Positions 26,257-34,193 of a stretch of 50,103 bases of DNA are shown piece by piece. Under the pieces are notes generated by a model. That model had not been told where the DNA came from, searched no databases, and saw only the letters and a program-made list of their open reading frames with translations. Source of the DNA: RPQK01 sp041946865 (GTDB lineage: Bacteria > Acidobacteriota > UBA6911 > RPQK01); the NCBI GenBank assembly GCA_041946865.1, contig JBHGBF010000005.1, positions 1 through 50,103 on the forward strand, in the 5' to 3' direction. Numbering within the stretch: position 1 is the first letter of the stretch; every line of letters begins with the position of its first letter. The translations under genes were made by a program, and so were the position numbers.

Positions 26257-26262
26257 TATAAT
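26257..26262 (+). promoter_or_regulatory. Consensus -10 box directly at the radical SAM gene start
   Basis: A perfect TATAAT ends three bases before the GTG start at 26266, and initiation seven bases downstream would fall on the second GTG codon (26269). There is no Shine-Dalgarno in front of either codon and no good -35. A leaderless mRNA is therefore plausible. Confidence 0.45.
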
Positions 26263-26265
26263 CGC

Positions 26266-27396
26266 GTGGTGTTACGAGAGCCTTATTTGACTACCCTGTC
26301 GGAGGCGAACCGGGAGCTGAACGGCCAGGAGTACCTGGCGGGAAAGACCGAGCTTGCTTCCTACCCTTATCATATTCAAATCGGCGCCGATAACCGCTGC
26401 AACTTGCGCTGCGGCTTCTGTCTGGCCGCCGCCTACCGGGAGAAGGGCCTGATTCATATCCAGGATCGGAGGCTGCCGAGGAATCCGGTCGAGCTTTTCG
26501 AGCGCCTCGCGCCTTACATGAAATACTGGAAGTACCTGTCTCTGACTGGTCCCGGCGAGTCCCTGATCAACCCAGAATTGGAGCGAATCCTCAGCCTGGT
26601 CCGGAAGAACAGCGATTGCGTTGTTCTGATCACGACTAGCGGCGTCCTTATCAATGCGAAGCTGGCGGAAGTGTTCATCCGCGAGCGCGTCGACGAGATC
26701 TCGATTTCGATCGAGAGCTTGAAGAAGGAGCTGTACGAGTCGTTGCGGGTCAACGCCCGGTTCGAGGCTGTGATGGACGCGATTGAGTTGCTCAATCAGA
26801 CCAAGCGGAAGCATGGAACGGACCTCCCCCGCCTGAACCTGACACCCAACTTCTCACGCCGTAACATTGAGGAATTGCCGGACTTTATCAGATTCGCGCA
26901 CGAAAAAGGGATCTCCGCCGTTCAGGCGACTCCCACCCAGGTCTACCGTAGAAGCTGGATGAAGGACTCATTGCTCCATTTTCCGAGGCTGGCCCGGAGA
27001 ACCGCACAGGCGGCCGAGGCGCTCGCTGCTCAGCTGGGCGTCAACTTCATCAATGAGCTTCGCATGGTCTACGCCAACCGCGGACGGGGAGTCCTGGGCT
27101 TCCTCAAGGAACGCGAACCGGTCGACTTTCCAACCGATCCTTCCTCGTGCCTCAAGCCATGGACGAGTATCTACGTCGAACCGGATGGCCGCGTCCGCCC
27201 CTGTTGCTACCTGAGCCCGGTTTACGGCAATCTCTACGAACAGAGTTTCGAAGGGATCTGGAACGGGCCCGAGGCGCAGACTCTGAGGGCGGCGCTGAAG
27301 GAGAAAGAGCCGCCTGCTGCGTGTCGCAATTGCTATGAGTTTAACCGTGACGATCCTTCGATCATGATTCAGCTGGACTTCGAGTACGACGAATGA
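26266..27396 (+). CDS. Radical SAM protein with SPASM-like C-terminus
   Basis: A 376-residue enzyme. The SAM-cluster motif is CNLRCGFC (Cys45, Cys49, Cys52), followed by LSLTGPGESLINPELERIL, which replaces the usual GGEP, and SISIESLKKELYESL. The C-terminus holds a SPASM-type auxiliary cluster region: CLKPWTSIYVEPDGRVRPCC, YGNLYEQSFEGIWNG and CRNCYEF. SPASM enzymes modify peptides or small metabolites; no peptide precursor gene is seen next to it. GTG start (26266 or 26269). The stop overlaps the next gene as ATGA, so it is the first gene of a three-gene operon with two glycosyltransferases. Confidence 0.9.
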   Translation: MVLREPYLTTLSEANRELNGQEYLAGKTELASYPYHIQIGADNRCNLRCGFCLAAAYREKGLIHIQDRRLPRNPVELFERLAPYMKYWKYLSLTGPGESLINPELERILSLVRKNSDCVVLITTSGVLINAKLAEVFIRERVDEISISIESLKKELYESLRVNARFEAVMDAIELLNQTKRKHGTDLPRLNLTPNFSRRNIEELPDFIRFAHEKGISAVQATPTQVYRRSWMKDSLLHFPRLARRTAQAAEALAAQLGVNFINELRMVYANRGRGVLGFLKEREPVDFPTDPSSCLKPWTSIYVEPDGRVRPCCYLSPVYGNLYEQSFEGIWNGPEAQTLRAALKEKEPPAACRNCYEFNRDDPSIMIQLDFEYDE

Positions 27397-28745
27397 CCAT
27401 CCGTGGGGTGGTATCCGGATTCCTGATCCTGGGAGGGCTGGCTGGTTTCGTTCTGGTGTCTCACGGTTACGGCTCCCCGCACCTGCATCTCCCGCTTTAC
27501 GTGCTGACCGCCGTCATCCACCTGGTTGCCGTCCTGGTTTGCCGACAGGCACGCGATTCGCGACCTGCCCTGGTGTTCGTGGTCTTGCTCGCGCTCCTGC
27601 TTCGACTCGTCGTCTGCCTGACTCCCGAATCACGCGAGGCGGATTACTATCGTTACATGTGGGACGGCGCTCTGACGGCGCACGGCATCAGCCCCTACCG
27701 CTTCTCTCCGGCCCGGATACTGAGAGGCGAGGTGAAGTCGGCCGAGGTCGTGAAGCTCAGTGAAGAAGGGCGCGACGTTCTGGCTCGAATCAACCATCCG
27801 GAGCTGAGAACCCTGTACCCCCCGGTCGCGCAGGTCCTGTTTGCGCTGGGTTACCTGATCGGCCCGTTCAATTCGTTGGCCTGGCGTGCCGTCTTACTCC
27901 TCCTGGATGTGGTTGCCGGCCTGCTGATTCTGGTGATGCTCCGATCGGCGCGCCTGCCGTTGGCCTGGTCCATCGGTTACCTGTGGAATCCTCTCCTGGT
28001 GACCGAGACCTATCACTACCGCCATCTGGACCTCGCCCTGGCGCCTTTCCTCTTACTTTTCCTCTGGGGAGCCTGGAAGCACCGTCCGTATGTCACAGCC
28101 GGCGGGCTTGCCGCTGCAACGGCAGTCAAAATCTGGCCGATCCTTCTCCTGCCCGTCCTCGCCACTCGTTTCTGGTCACGGCGCGTGCTTCTGACGAAAG
28201 CCGCGCTCGCTTTCACCCTCCTTGCCGTATTGTTGTTCGTCCCTTACTGGACGTCGGTCGGCGCGGCAGCAAGCAGCGGAACAGTAGCCTACGCCAAGAC
28301 CTGGAATGCCAATGAGCTGGCCTTCCGTGGCATCCAGGCAGTCGGATACGAGCTGGACCGGATGGCCGGCGGTCTCGTGGACAGCCGAATCGCGTCGCGC
28401 GCCATTCTCGTCCTGCTGCTGCTTGGCGCGGCTCTCTGGCTGGGCTTCAAGTCACGCGAAAGCGGGATCGAAGGACTCGCCTTGGCGACCTCGACGCTCA
28501 TCCTCTTGATGGTAGTCGCCGGCCCCACGGTCTACCCCTGGTACTTCATCCCGGCGCTTGCCCTGTCACCCTTCTTGAGGCGTCCGGCTCTCTTGTTTTG
28601 GGGTCCGCTACTGATTCTCACAGCCTTGTCACGTTCGACACCCGACCCGCACGCTCTCCTCGTCATGATTCATCTGCCGGCGTGGCTGATCGTGATCTTC
28701 CAGTTGAAAGAAGTGCATCGTCAGGGAGTTAAGAGGCATGCTTGA
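27393..28745 (+). CDS. GT-C fold glycosyltransferase (GT87/DUF2029-like), membrane-bound
   Basis: A polytopic 450-residue inner-membrane protein with roughly 10-12 hydrophobic helices. The first periplasmic loop has the acidic motif READYYRYMWDG, as in polyprenyl-phosphate-dependent GT-C transferases, followed by NPYRF-like GISPYRFSP. Further on come LYPPVAQVLFALGYLIGPFN, AATAVKIWPILLLPV and VYPWYFIPALAL, typical of the GT87 group. The sugar donor would be lipid-linked, plausibly made by the GT2 enzyme that follows. It overlaps the radical SAM gene by four bases and the GT2 gene by eight. Confidence 0.85.
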   Translation: MTIRGVVSGFLILGGLAGFVLVSHGYGSPHLHLPLYVLTAVIHLVAVLVCRQARDSRPALVFVVLLALLLRLVVCLTPESREADYYRYMWDGALTAHGISPYRFSPARILRGEVKSAEVVKLSEEGRDVLARINHPELRTLYPPVAQVLFALGYLIGPFNSLAWRAVLLLLDVVAGLLILVMLRSARLPLAWSIGYLWNPLLVTETYHYRHLDLALAPFLLLFLWGAWKHRPYVTAGGLAAATAVKIWPILLLPVLATRFWSRRVLLTKAALAFTLLAVLLFVPYWTSVGAAASSGTVAYAKTWNANELAFRGIQAVGYELDRMAGGLVDSRIASRAILVLLLLGAALWLGFKSRESGIEGLALATSTLILLMVVAGPTVYPWYFIPALALSPFLRRPALLFWGPLLILTALSRSTPDPHALLVMIHLPAWLIVIFQLKEVHRQGVKRHA

Positions 28746-29436
28746 CGGACACACGGTCAAGGTCATTATTCCGGCGTTAAACGAAGAGAGGGCGATCGGT
28801 CAGGTCTTGCAGGCCGTGCCGGATTGGATCGATGAAGTCATTGTTGTCGACAATGGCTCGACTGATCGGACGGCGCAAATCGCAGCAGGATCCGGCGCGC
28901 GGGTGGTGCGGGAGCCCAGGCCGGGTTACGGGCAGGCCTGCCACACCGGGGTTCAAGCCGCAGGAAAGGCCGACATCCTGCTTTTTATGGACGCCGACTT
29001 CAGTGATTATCCGGAAGAGGCGGGAGAATTGGTCAAGCCGATCGCCGAGGAGAAGTATGACCTGGTCATCGGTTCCCGCTCCCGCGGCGCCCGGGCACGG
29101 GGTGCAATCACGCTGCAGCAACGTTTTGGCAACTGGCTCGCCTGCCGTCTGATAGCCCTTTTTTGGGGGGTCCGGTACACGGACCTTGGTCCTTTCCGGG
29201 CCATTCGGGCAACCGTCCTCGAAGCGCTCGAGATGCAGGACCGCGGTTACGGCTGGACTACGGAAATGCAGATCCGGGCAGCTCGAGACGGTTACCGAGT
29301 TCTCGAGGTTCCGGTCAGTTACCGCGCCCGCATCGGGGATTCGAAAATCTCCGGTACAGTGCGAGGCGTCATCGGTGCAGGATCAAAAATCCTCCTCACG
29401 ATCTTCCGCTACGCCCGCCGGAGAACGACGAACTGA
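28738..29436 (+). CDS. Family 2 glycosyltransferase (polyprenyl-phosphate sugar transferase type)
   Basis: A 232-residue soluble GT-A enzyme: VIIPALNEERAIGQVLQAVP, EVIVVDNGSTDRTAQIA, the metal motif MDADFSDYPEE, VIGSRSRG, and TDLGPFRAIRATVLEAL. This arrangement matches dolichol-phosphate mannosyl/glucosyl synthase relatives without the C-terminal membrane helices, so it probably loads a sugar from a nucleotide donor onto a polyprenyl phosphate for the GT-C partner. ATG at 28738, overlapping the upstream gene by eight bases. Confidence 0.88.
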   Translation: MLDGHTVKVIIPALNEERAIGQVLQAVPDWIDEVIVVDNGSTDRTAQIAAGSGARVVREPRPGYGQACHTGVQAAGKADILLFMDADFSDYPEEAGELVKPIAEEKYDLVIGSRSRGARARGAITLQQRFGNWLACRLIALFWGVRYTDLGPFRAIRATVLEALEMQDRGYGWTTEMQIRAARDGYRVLEVPVSYRARIGDSKISGTVRGVIGAGSKILLTIFRYARRRTTN

Positions 29437-29444
29437 AGGAGCAC

Positions 29445-29460
29445 AGGCCGGCGCCGGCCT
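29445..29460. repeat. Perfect 16-base palindrome
   Basis: AGGCCGGCGCCGGCCT starts eight bases after the GT2 stop codon and is followed by TGCCGGCCTGC. It could act as a transcript-end hairpin, although without a loop or T-run. Confidence 0.4.
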
Positions 29461-29627
29461 GCCGGCCTGCGAGTCTGTCACCCGCTAGCTCTTGTGACTC
29501 TGCACAGTTTGCGTGTCGGTCTTTTGTCAGTTCGTTGACTTGCGGGTAGCGCAGACAGTAAACTCCGCGTGCCAATCGGCCTTAGGGCATGGTCTGACAT
29601 TGAAGAGACGTATAGGGGAGAAGCTGC

Positions 29628-30785
29628 GTGACCCTCGACACACTTGCTGAGACGTTTAGCCGGGTTTTTGGAAGAGCCCCGGAGATTGAGACCCGCGCGC
29701 CGGGTCGTGTGAACCTGATCGGGGAACACACGGATTACAATGACGGCTTTGTTCTCCCGACCGATATTGACCGCGCGATCTGGACCTGCGCGGCTGCCCG
29801 GGACGACCGCCTGGTTCAAGCTCATTCGCTGGATTTTGGACAGACAACCACCTTCGACATCGAACGGATAACCAGAGACCAGGACGCGCTCTGGAGCAAT
29901 TACATCCGGGGGGTTATTCGCGAGTATCGCGAGCGGGGAGATGAAGTCCGGGGCATGGACCTGGTCGTTTCCGGTAATGTTCCCATAGGCTCCGGCCTCA
30001 GCAGCTCGGCGGCTCTGGAAGTGGCGACCGCTGAAACCTGCCGGGTCATCTCGGGACTTGAGATTGATCCCGTCTCCATGGCTCTTCTCTGCCAGTCAGC
30101 CGAGCGCCGGTTCGTGGGTGTCCAGTGCGGGATCATGGATCAGTTCGTCTCGACCCTAGGACGCGCGAACGCCGCTCTCTTCCTTGACTGCCGCGATCTC
30201 TCTTACGAGTTGGTGCCTTTGGATATGCAGGCCCGCATCATCATTTGTGACAGCCGGAAGCAACGAAGCCTTCAGACCTCTGAGTACAACAAGAGGCGGG
30301 CCGAGTGCGAGGGAGCTGTGCAGGCCTTGAGCGAGGCCGCCTGTGACGTCAAGGCCCTCAGGGACGTGAGTGTCGAGCGACTCGACGAACGCAAGGACCG
30401 AATGCCGGAGCTCTGGTACCGGCGCGCCCGGCACGTTGTGACCGAGAACCAGCGCGTCCTTTCGGCCGTCGACTTGCTGAAGGCCGGAGACATCCAGCAG
30501 TTCGGCAGGTTGATGTACGAGTCTCATGCCAGCCTGCGGGACGATTACGAAGTCAGCTGCTCCGAGCTGGACATTCTTGTCGAACTTGCGGCTGAGCAGA
30601 AGGGAACAATCGGGGCCCGGATGACGGGGGCCGGTTTTGGGGGATGCACAGTCAACCTGGTGGCGTCGGAAGCAGTATCGGATTTCCAGGCCGCAGTCGG
30701 CGAAAAGTACCGGGCAAGAACCGGGCTGAAGCCGATGATCTACGTCTGCAGCGCGTCAGACGGCGTGACCCACCGAAGGCTGTAA
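29628..30785 (+). CDS. galK: Galactokinase
   Basis: A GHMP kinase of 385 residues that phosphorylates galactose at C1 in the Leloir pathway. The galactokinase signature APGRVNLIGEHTDYNDGFVL is near residue 25, the phosphate loop is PIGSGLSSSAALEVA (around 121), and motif 3 is ARMTGAGFGGCTVNLVA. VQCGIMDQFVSTLGRA contains the catalytic region. Start GTG at 29628 behind AGGGGAG. No galT, galE or transporter is adjacent, so the gene stands alone; a related sugar kinase specificity is possible but less likely. Confidence 0.95.
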   Translation: MTLDTLAETFSRVFGRAPEIETRAPGRVNLIGEHTDYNDGFVLPTDIDRAIWTCAAARDDRLVQAHSLDFGQTTTFDIERITRDQDALWSNYIRGVIREYRERGDEVRGMDLVVSGNVPIGSGLSSSAALEVATAETCRVISGLEIDPVSMALLCQSAERRFVGVQCGIMDQFVSTLGRANAALFLDCRDLSYELVPLDMQARIIICDSRKQRSLQTSEYNKRRAECEGAVQALSEAACDVKALRDVSVERLDERKDRMPELWYRRARHVVTENQRVLSAVDLLKAGDIQQFGRLMYESHASLRDDYEVSCSELDILVELAAEQKGTIGARMTGAGFGGCTVNLVASEAVSDFQAAVGEKYRARTGLKPMIYVCSASDGVTHRRL

Positions 30786-30839
30786 CTTTCTGCCCGGAAT
30801 GGGGGTACTCGCAAATCCTGCGGCAGGCAGCGTCGTGCT

Positions 30840-31823
30840 TCAAAGCACCAGTACCGCCGCCCCTTCCACGTGACCTGAGCGTAACTCCTCAAGCGCCTCA
30901 TTCGCCTGGTCCAGGCGAAACGGCTGAACCGAGGTTCGGACCGGCACTTCAGCAGCGGCTCGGAGGAGCATTCGTCCGTCCTCCCGAGTCAAGTTGGCGA
31001 CCGACCTGATGACCCGTTCCTCCCAGAGCCAGCGATATGGAAAGGAAGGGATGTCGCTCATATGGATACCGCCGCAGACCACGACACCTCCCCTGGCGGT
31101 GGCCTTTAGGGCGAGCGGTACCAGGGCCCCGACCGGCGCGAAAATGATGGCTGCGTCGAGGCTTACGGGGGGTCTGGCGTCCGAGTCGCCTGCCCACACG
31201 GCGCCGAGTCTGCGCGCAAACTCCTGGGTGACCGCATCTCCGGGCCTGGTAAAAGCGTAGACCTGGCGGCCTTCGTGAACCGCGATCTGGGTGATGATGT
31301 GGGCGGCGGCGCCAAAGCCGTAAATGCCGAGCAGCGGCCCCGGGCCGGCCATACGATACGAGCGATATCCGATCAATCCCGCGCACAGAAGCGGGGCCGC
31401 CTCTCGGTCGGAGAAACCGTCCGGAATCGGAAAGCAGAAACCGGAGTCGGCGACCGTGTATTCGGCATAGCCGCCGTCGCGGGTATAGCCGGTGAAAAGC
31501 GGGTTTTCACACAGGTTTTCGCGTCCGCTCAAGCAGTAACGGCAGACGCCGCAGGTCCGACCGAGCCAGGGCACACCCACTCGATCCCCGACACGGAAAT
31601 TTTCCACGTTACGCCCGATGGCTGCCACCGTGCCGACGATCTCGTGTCCGGGAATCAGCCGGGGTTTGCGGTCTGGAAGCTCGCCGTCCACGATGTGAAG
31701 ATCAGTCCGGCAGACGCCGCAAGCGAGGATTTTGATCAGGACTTCGTTCTCTAGAGGTTCCGGCAAGGGGCACTCGGTCAGTCGCAACGGCTCGCCGGCT
31801 GACTCAAAAAGCATGGCTTTCAT
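30840..31823 (-). CDS. Zinc-dependent alcohol dehydrogenase
   Basis: A medium-chain dehydrogenase of 327 residues. Catalytic zinc ligands: Cys in ACGVCRTDLH, HE in PGHEIVGTV, and Cys near residue 150 in LLCAGLIGY. The structural zinc site is CGVCRYCLSGRENLC. The Rossmann region is LLGIYGFGAAAHI, GxGxxA-like, so NAD(P) is the cofactor. It resembles the AdhA-type group acting on primary alcohols and aldehydes. ATG at 31823 has AGGAG eight bases before it; the 17 codons upstream are not used. Convergent with galK across 54 bases. Confidence 0.9.
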   Translation of the reverse strand: MKAMLFESAGEPLRLTECPLPEPLENEVLIKILACGVCRTDLHIVDGELPDRKPRLIPGHEIVGTVAAIGRNVENFRVGDRVGVPWLGRTCGVCRYCLSGRENLCENPLFTGYTRDGGYAEYTVADSGFCFPIPDGFSDREAAPLLCAGLIGYRSYRMAGPGPLLGIYGFGAAAHIITQIAVHEGRQVYAFTRPGDAVTQEFARRLGAVWAGDSDARPPVSLDAAIIFAPVGALVPLALKATARGGVVVCGGIHMSDIPSFPYRWLWEERVIRSVANLTREDGRMLLRAAAEVPVRTSVQPFRLDQANEALEELRSGHVEGAAVLVL

Positions 31824-31943
31824 GATGTTGCTCCTGTTGAAAGAAATTATGGCGGAACTGCGCGGCAGTGACACACTATTTGTAGACCGCTTCCCCTCAG
31901 GATAAGATCAGATCAACAACCGGCCTTAGAGAGGAGGTCTGAC

Positions 31944-32411
31944 ATGCCTGTTAAGAAGCTGAAGGAATTCCTGGACGAGAACCGGGTGAAGTACGTCACG
32001 ATCAGCCATTCCCTGGCCTACACGGCGCAGGAAATCGCCGCTACTGCTCACGTACCCGGGAAAGAATTGGCCAAAACCGTGATTGTCAAAGCGGACGACC
32101 GGATGGCCATGGCGGTGCTGCCGGCATCACTCAAGGTCAATTTCGAATTGCTGGCCGATGCCATTGGGGCGAAGAAAGTCACGCTTGCGACCGAAAAGGA
32201 GTTCAAGCAGTTGTTTCCGGACTGCGAACTGGGAGCCATGCCGCCGTTTGGAAACCTCTACGGAATGGACGTTTTTGTCGCGGAAAGCCTGACCGGAGAC
32301 AAGGAAATCGCCTTCAACGCCGGATCTCACACCGAACTCATTCGCTTGTCTTATGAGGACTTTTCGAGGCTGGTCAAGCCCAAGGTGGTCAAGCTGTCGG
32401 TGCCGGTGTAA
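31944..32411 (+). CDS. YbaK/ProX-type aminoacyl-tRNA deacylase
   Basis: A 155-residue YbaK-domain protein: YVTISHSLAYTAQEIAATAH, GKELAKTVIVKADDRMAMAV, with the catalytic lysine in KTVIVK, and PPFGNLYGMDVFVAESL with the GxPP-like loop AMPPFG. Such proteins hydrolyse mischarged prolyl-tRNAs. The substrate (Ala-, Cys- or other tRNAPro) cannot be told. Strong ribosome site GAGAGGAGG before ATG 31944. A GGGGGCGTCGCCCCC hairpin follows the stop by about 10 bases. Confidence 0.9.
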   Translation: MPVKKLKEFLDENRVKYVTISHSLAYTAQEIAATAHVPGKELAKTVIVKADDRMAMAVLPASLKVNFELLADAIGAKKVTLATEKEFKQLFPDCELGAMPPFGNLYGMDVFVAESLTGDKEIAFNAGSHTELIRLSYEDFSRLVKPKVVKLSVPV

Positions 32412-32641
32412 ACAGGGTTGGGGGGCGTCGCCCCCGTTATCACTCGCTATCGCCGGCCGACCGGAACCACAATAAGCGGGGCCACCCGGGAGACTGTCAC
32501 GCTTTTGTTGGGTGGATCCGCTTACTGGGGTTTTCTCCCCCCACTCCTTCAGAGTGGGAATCCCGTTCTCTGCCCATTTTCAGCTTTGGAGCGTTGTCTG
32601 GCCCACACGCCTGGAATGCCGTCCCGGGAGCCGAGCAAGGT

Positions 32642-32763
32642 GGGAACAGAGCCGCAAGCGCAGCGCTTTTCAGCGGAGCGCGTCGGGTGCGAGCCGGAAC
32701 CCGGCCAACGAAAGTGGAAGCGCCATGCACCCGGCGCGCTCCGCTTGCGGCTCTGTTCCTCCC
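32642..32763. repeat. Palindromic repeat family B, large hairpin
   Basis: Left arm 32642-32690 and right arm 32727-32763 pair through AACAGAGCCGCAAGCG and GAGCGCGTCGGGTGC blocks, with a 13-base bulge in the left arm. The central part (CCAACGAAAGTGGAAGCGCC) reappears inverted at 36980-37002. Confidence 0.8.
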
Positions 32764-32931
32764 AAGGTTTCGGAGGATATTCTGAACGTCGACTTTGGGA
32801 TGACCGAGAACCATCTGTTCTTCCGGGTGGGTGACCCGACTGCTGGTTTCCCGAGTTAGGGCTACGCAACATCCTCGCCGCGTGTCGTGTGCGGCTCTTC
32901 CTGTAAGGTCAGGTAATAGCGTTTTCTGCGG

Positions 32932-32960
32932 TTGACGCGCGGCCGTTGCGCACTTATTGT
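32932..32960 (+). promoter_or_regulatory. Sigma70-like promoter of the Gfo-DHOD operon
   Basis: TTGACG (32932-32937), a 17-base spacer and TATTGT (32955-32960): five and four of six consensus bases at ideal spacing. Predicted start near 32967 gives a leader of about 66 bases before the ATG at 33033. Confidence 0.55.
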
Positions 32961-33032
32961 GAAGACCTCAATTTGGTCGACAGAGAGCATAGCTGTGGTA
33001 AGAGCCCAAAAAACGCCAGGAGAGGAGAACGC

Positions 33033-34118
33033 ATGGTCTCGACAATCACCGCCAACTCGATGTCCAAGGTTCGCGCCGCCATTGTTGGTTCAAAGTTTGC
33101 GGCCGATTTTCACTGTGACGCTTACAGCCGCAATCGAGCAGTTGAAATCGTAGCTATCGCAGCCTTGGATAACCTCGAAGCGATCGCGGACAAATGGCGG
33201 ATCCCGTCGACATACACCGACTACCGCGAGATGTTCCAGAAGGAAAAGCCGGATCTCGTCTCTGTCTGCGTCCCGAATTTCCTCCACCATGACGTCGTGA
33301 TCGCCGCTTCAGAAGCCGGGCTGAATGTCGTATGTGAGAAGCCGCTCGCCACTACGGTCGAGGACGCCCGAGAGATGGTCGCTGTCGCCGCGAAAAACCG
33401 GACACTGCTTTTTTATGCCGAGGACTGGTGTTTCAGCCCGACTATTCGGCGTATGGACGCACTCATCGCCGAAGGGGGCATCGGGCGGGTTCTGTACGCG
33501 AAGGCAAAGGAGTGCCACAACGGATCGCATTCGCCGTTCGCCAAGAAACTCCAGACGTGCGGGGGTGGGAGCTTCATGCACCTGGGAATCCATCCCATCG
33601 GTTACATGCTGCACCTTCTCGGCAAGGGCCATAACCCCGTGGTCGAAGTCAGCGGGCGGATGACCGGCGGGCTCGATCAGAACTTCGTCCACCACGATTT
33701 GGAAGGCGAGGACTTCGGAATCGGAGTGCTGCGGTTTGCCAACGGGGAGTTCGGGCTCGTTGAAGGGAATTACGTGACCGTGGGCGGCATGGACGACAAG
33801 GTGGAGATCTACGGAACGGAGGGCGTGCTGAAAGCGGATTTGACCTTCGGTTCCAACATCGACTGTTACTCTAGAAACGGAATTTCCTATTCGATCGAAA
33901 AGACCGATCACAACCTGGGATGGACAAAGCCGGCCGTCGACGAGTTCTACAATCTGGGGTACGTGGACGAGATGGCCTATTTTGTCGATTGCGTGATCCA
34001 GGGCAGGCAACCGGCTTACGGCGTCAGCGGCCGCGCGGGTCTGACCTGCGTCGAGTTAGTCAACGCGTTTTATAAGTCCAACCGCGAAGGCCGGGTGATC
34101 ACCGGCCAATGGGTATAG
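33033..34118 (+). CDS. Gfo/Idh/MocA-family oxidoreductase
   Basis: A cytoplasmic NAD(P)-dependent dehydrogenase (361 residues). The Rossmann start is KVRAAIVGSKFAADFHCDAY, followed by the family motif VVCEKPLATTVEDAREM and a C-terminal domain with HLGIHPIGYMLHLLG (catalytic histidine region) and VEIYGTEGVLKADLTFGS. The GxGxxG loop is replaced by VGSKFAAD, a variation seen in the family. The substrate is probably a sugar, sugar acid or inositol. ATG at 33033 with AGGAGAGGAG upstream. It is the first gene of a putative four-gene operon, 75 bases before the flavoenzyme fusion. Confidence 0.9.
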   Translation: MVSTITANSMSKVRAAIVGSKFAADFHCDAYSRNRAVEIVAIAALDNLEAIADKWRIPSTYTDYREMFQKEKPDLVSVCVPNFLHHDVVIAASEAGLNVVCEKPLATTVEDAREMVAVAAKNRTLLFYAEDWCFSPTIRRMDALIAEGGIGRVLYAKAKECHNGSHSPFAKKLQTCGGGSFMHLGIHPIGYMLHLLGKGHNPVVEVSGRMTGGLDQNFVHHDLEGEDFGIGVLRFANGEFGLVEGNYVTVGGMDDKVEIYGTEGVLKADLTFGSNIDCYSRNGISYSIEKTDHNLGWTKPAVDEFYNLGYVDEMAYFVDCVIQGRQPAYGVSGRAGLTCVELVNAFYKSNREGRVITGQWV

Positions 34119-34193
34119 GTCACTGAGCTCCGGCACAGCAGCGCTCTCTGCGCGAGTGTTGTGGGCTAAGGCAAAAGGCAGCGAGGCATCACC

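Larger units (their letters stand above)
25915..26265. other. Divergent intergenic region with family A repeats
   Basis: This 351-base gap is mostly taken up by the family A inverted repeat (26008-26137). Two copies of a short GTGTTGAGAGTG/CTCAACACGC-like sequence lie at 25928-25962, and a perfect TATAAT is at its right end. No gene is visible. Confidence 0.6.
32412..33032. other. Long intergenic region before the Gfo-DHOD operon
   Basis: This 621-base gap starts with a GC hairpin (32422-32436) and holds an element of about 120 bases from repeat family B (32642-32763), with a sigma70-like promoter at 32932-32960. Stretch 32440-32640 has no feature that I can name, though it is rich in short G/C inverted repeats. 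No tRNA or coding sequence is visible. Confidence 0.65.

Noticed and set aside
29535..29563. Possible galK promoter TTGACT with 17-base spacer
   Set aside because: The -10 position reads GTAAAC, too far from consensus to claim.
32550..32870. Several overlapping open frames of 60-140 codons
   Set aside because: They are read through a palindromic family B repeat on both strands and have the repetitive composition of such elements; none has a ribosome site.
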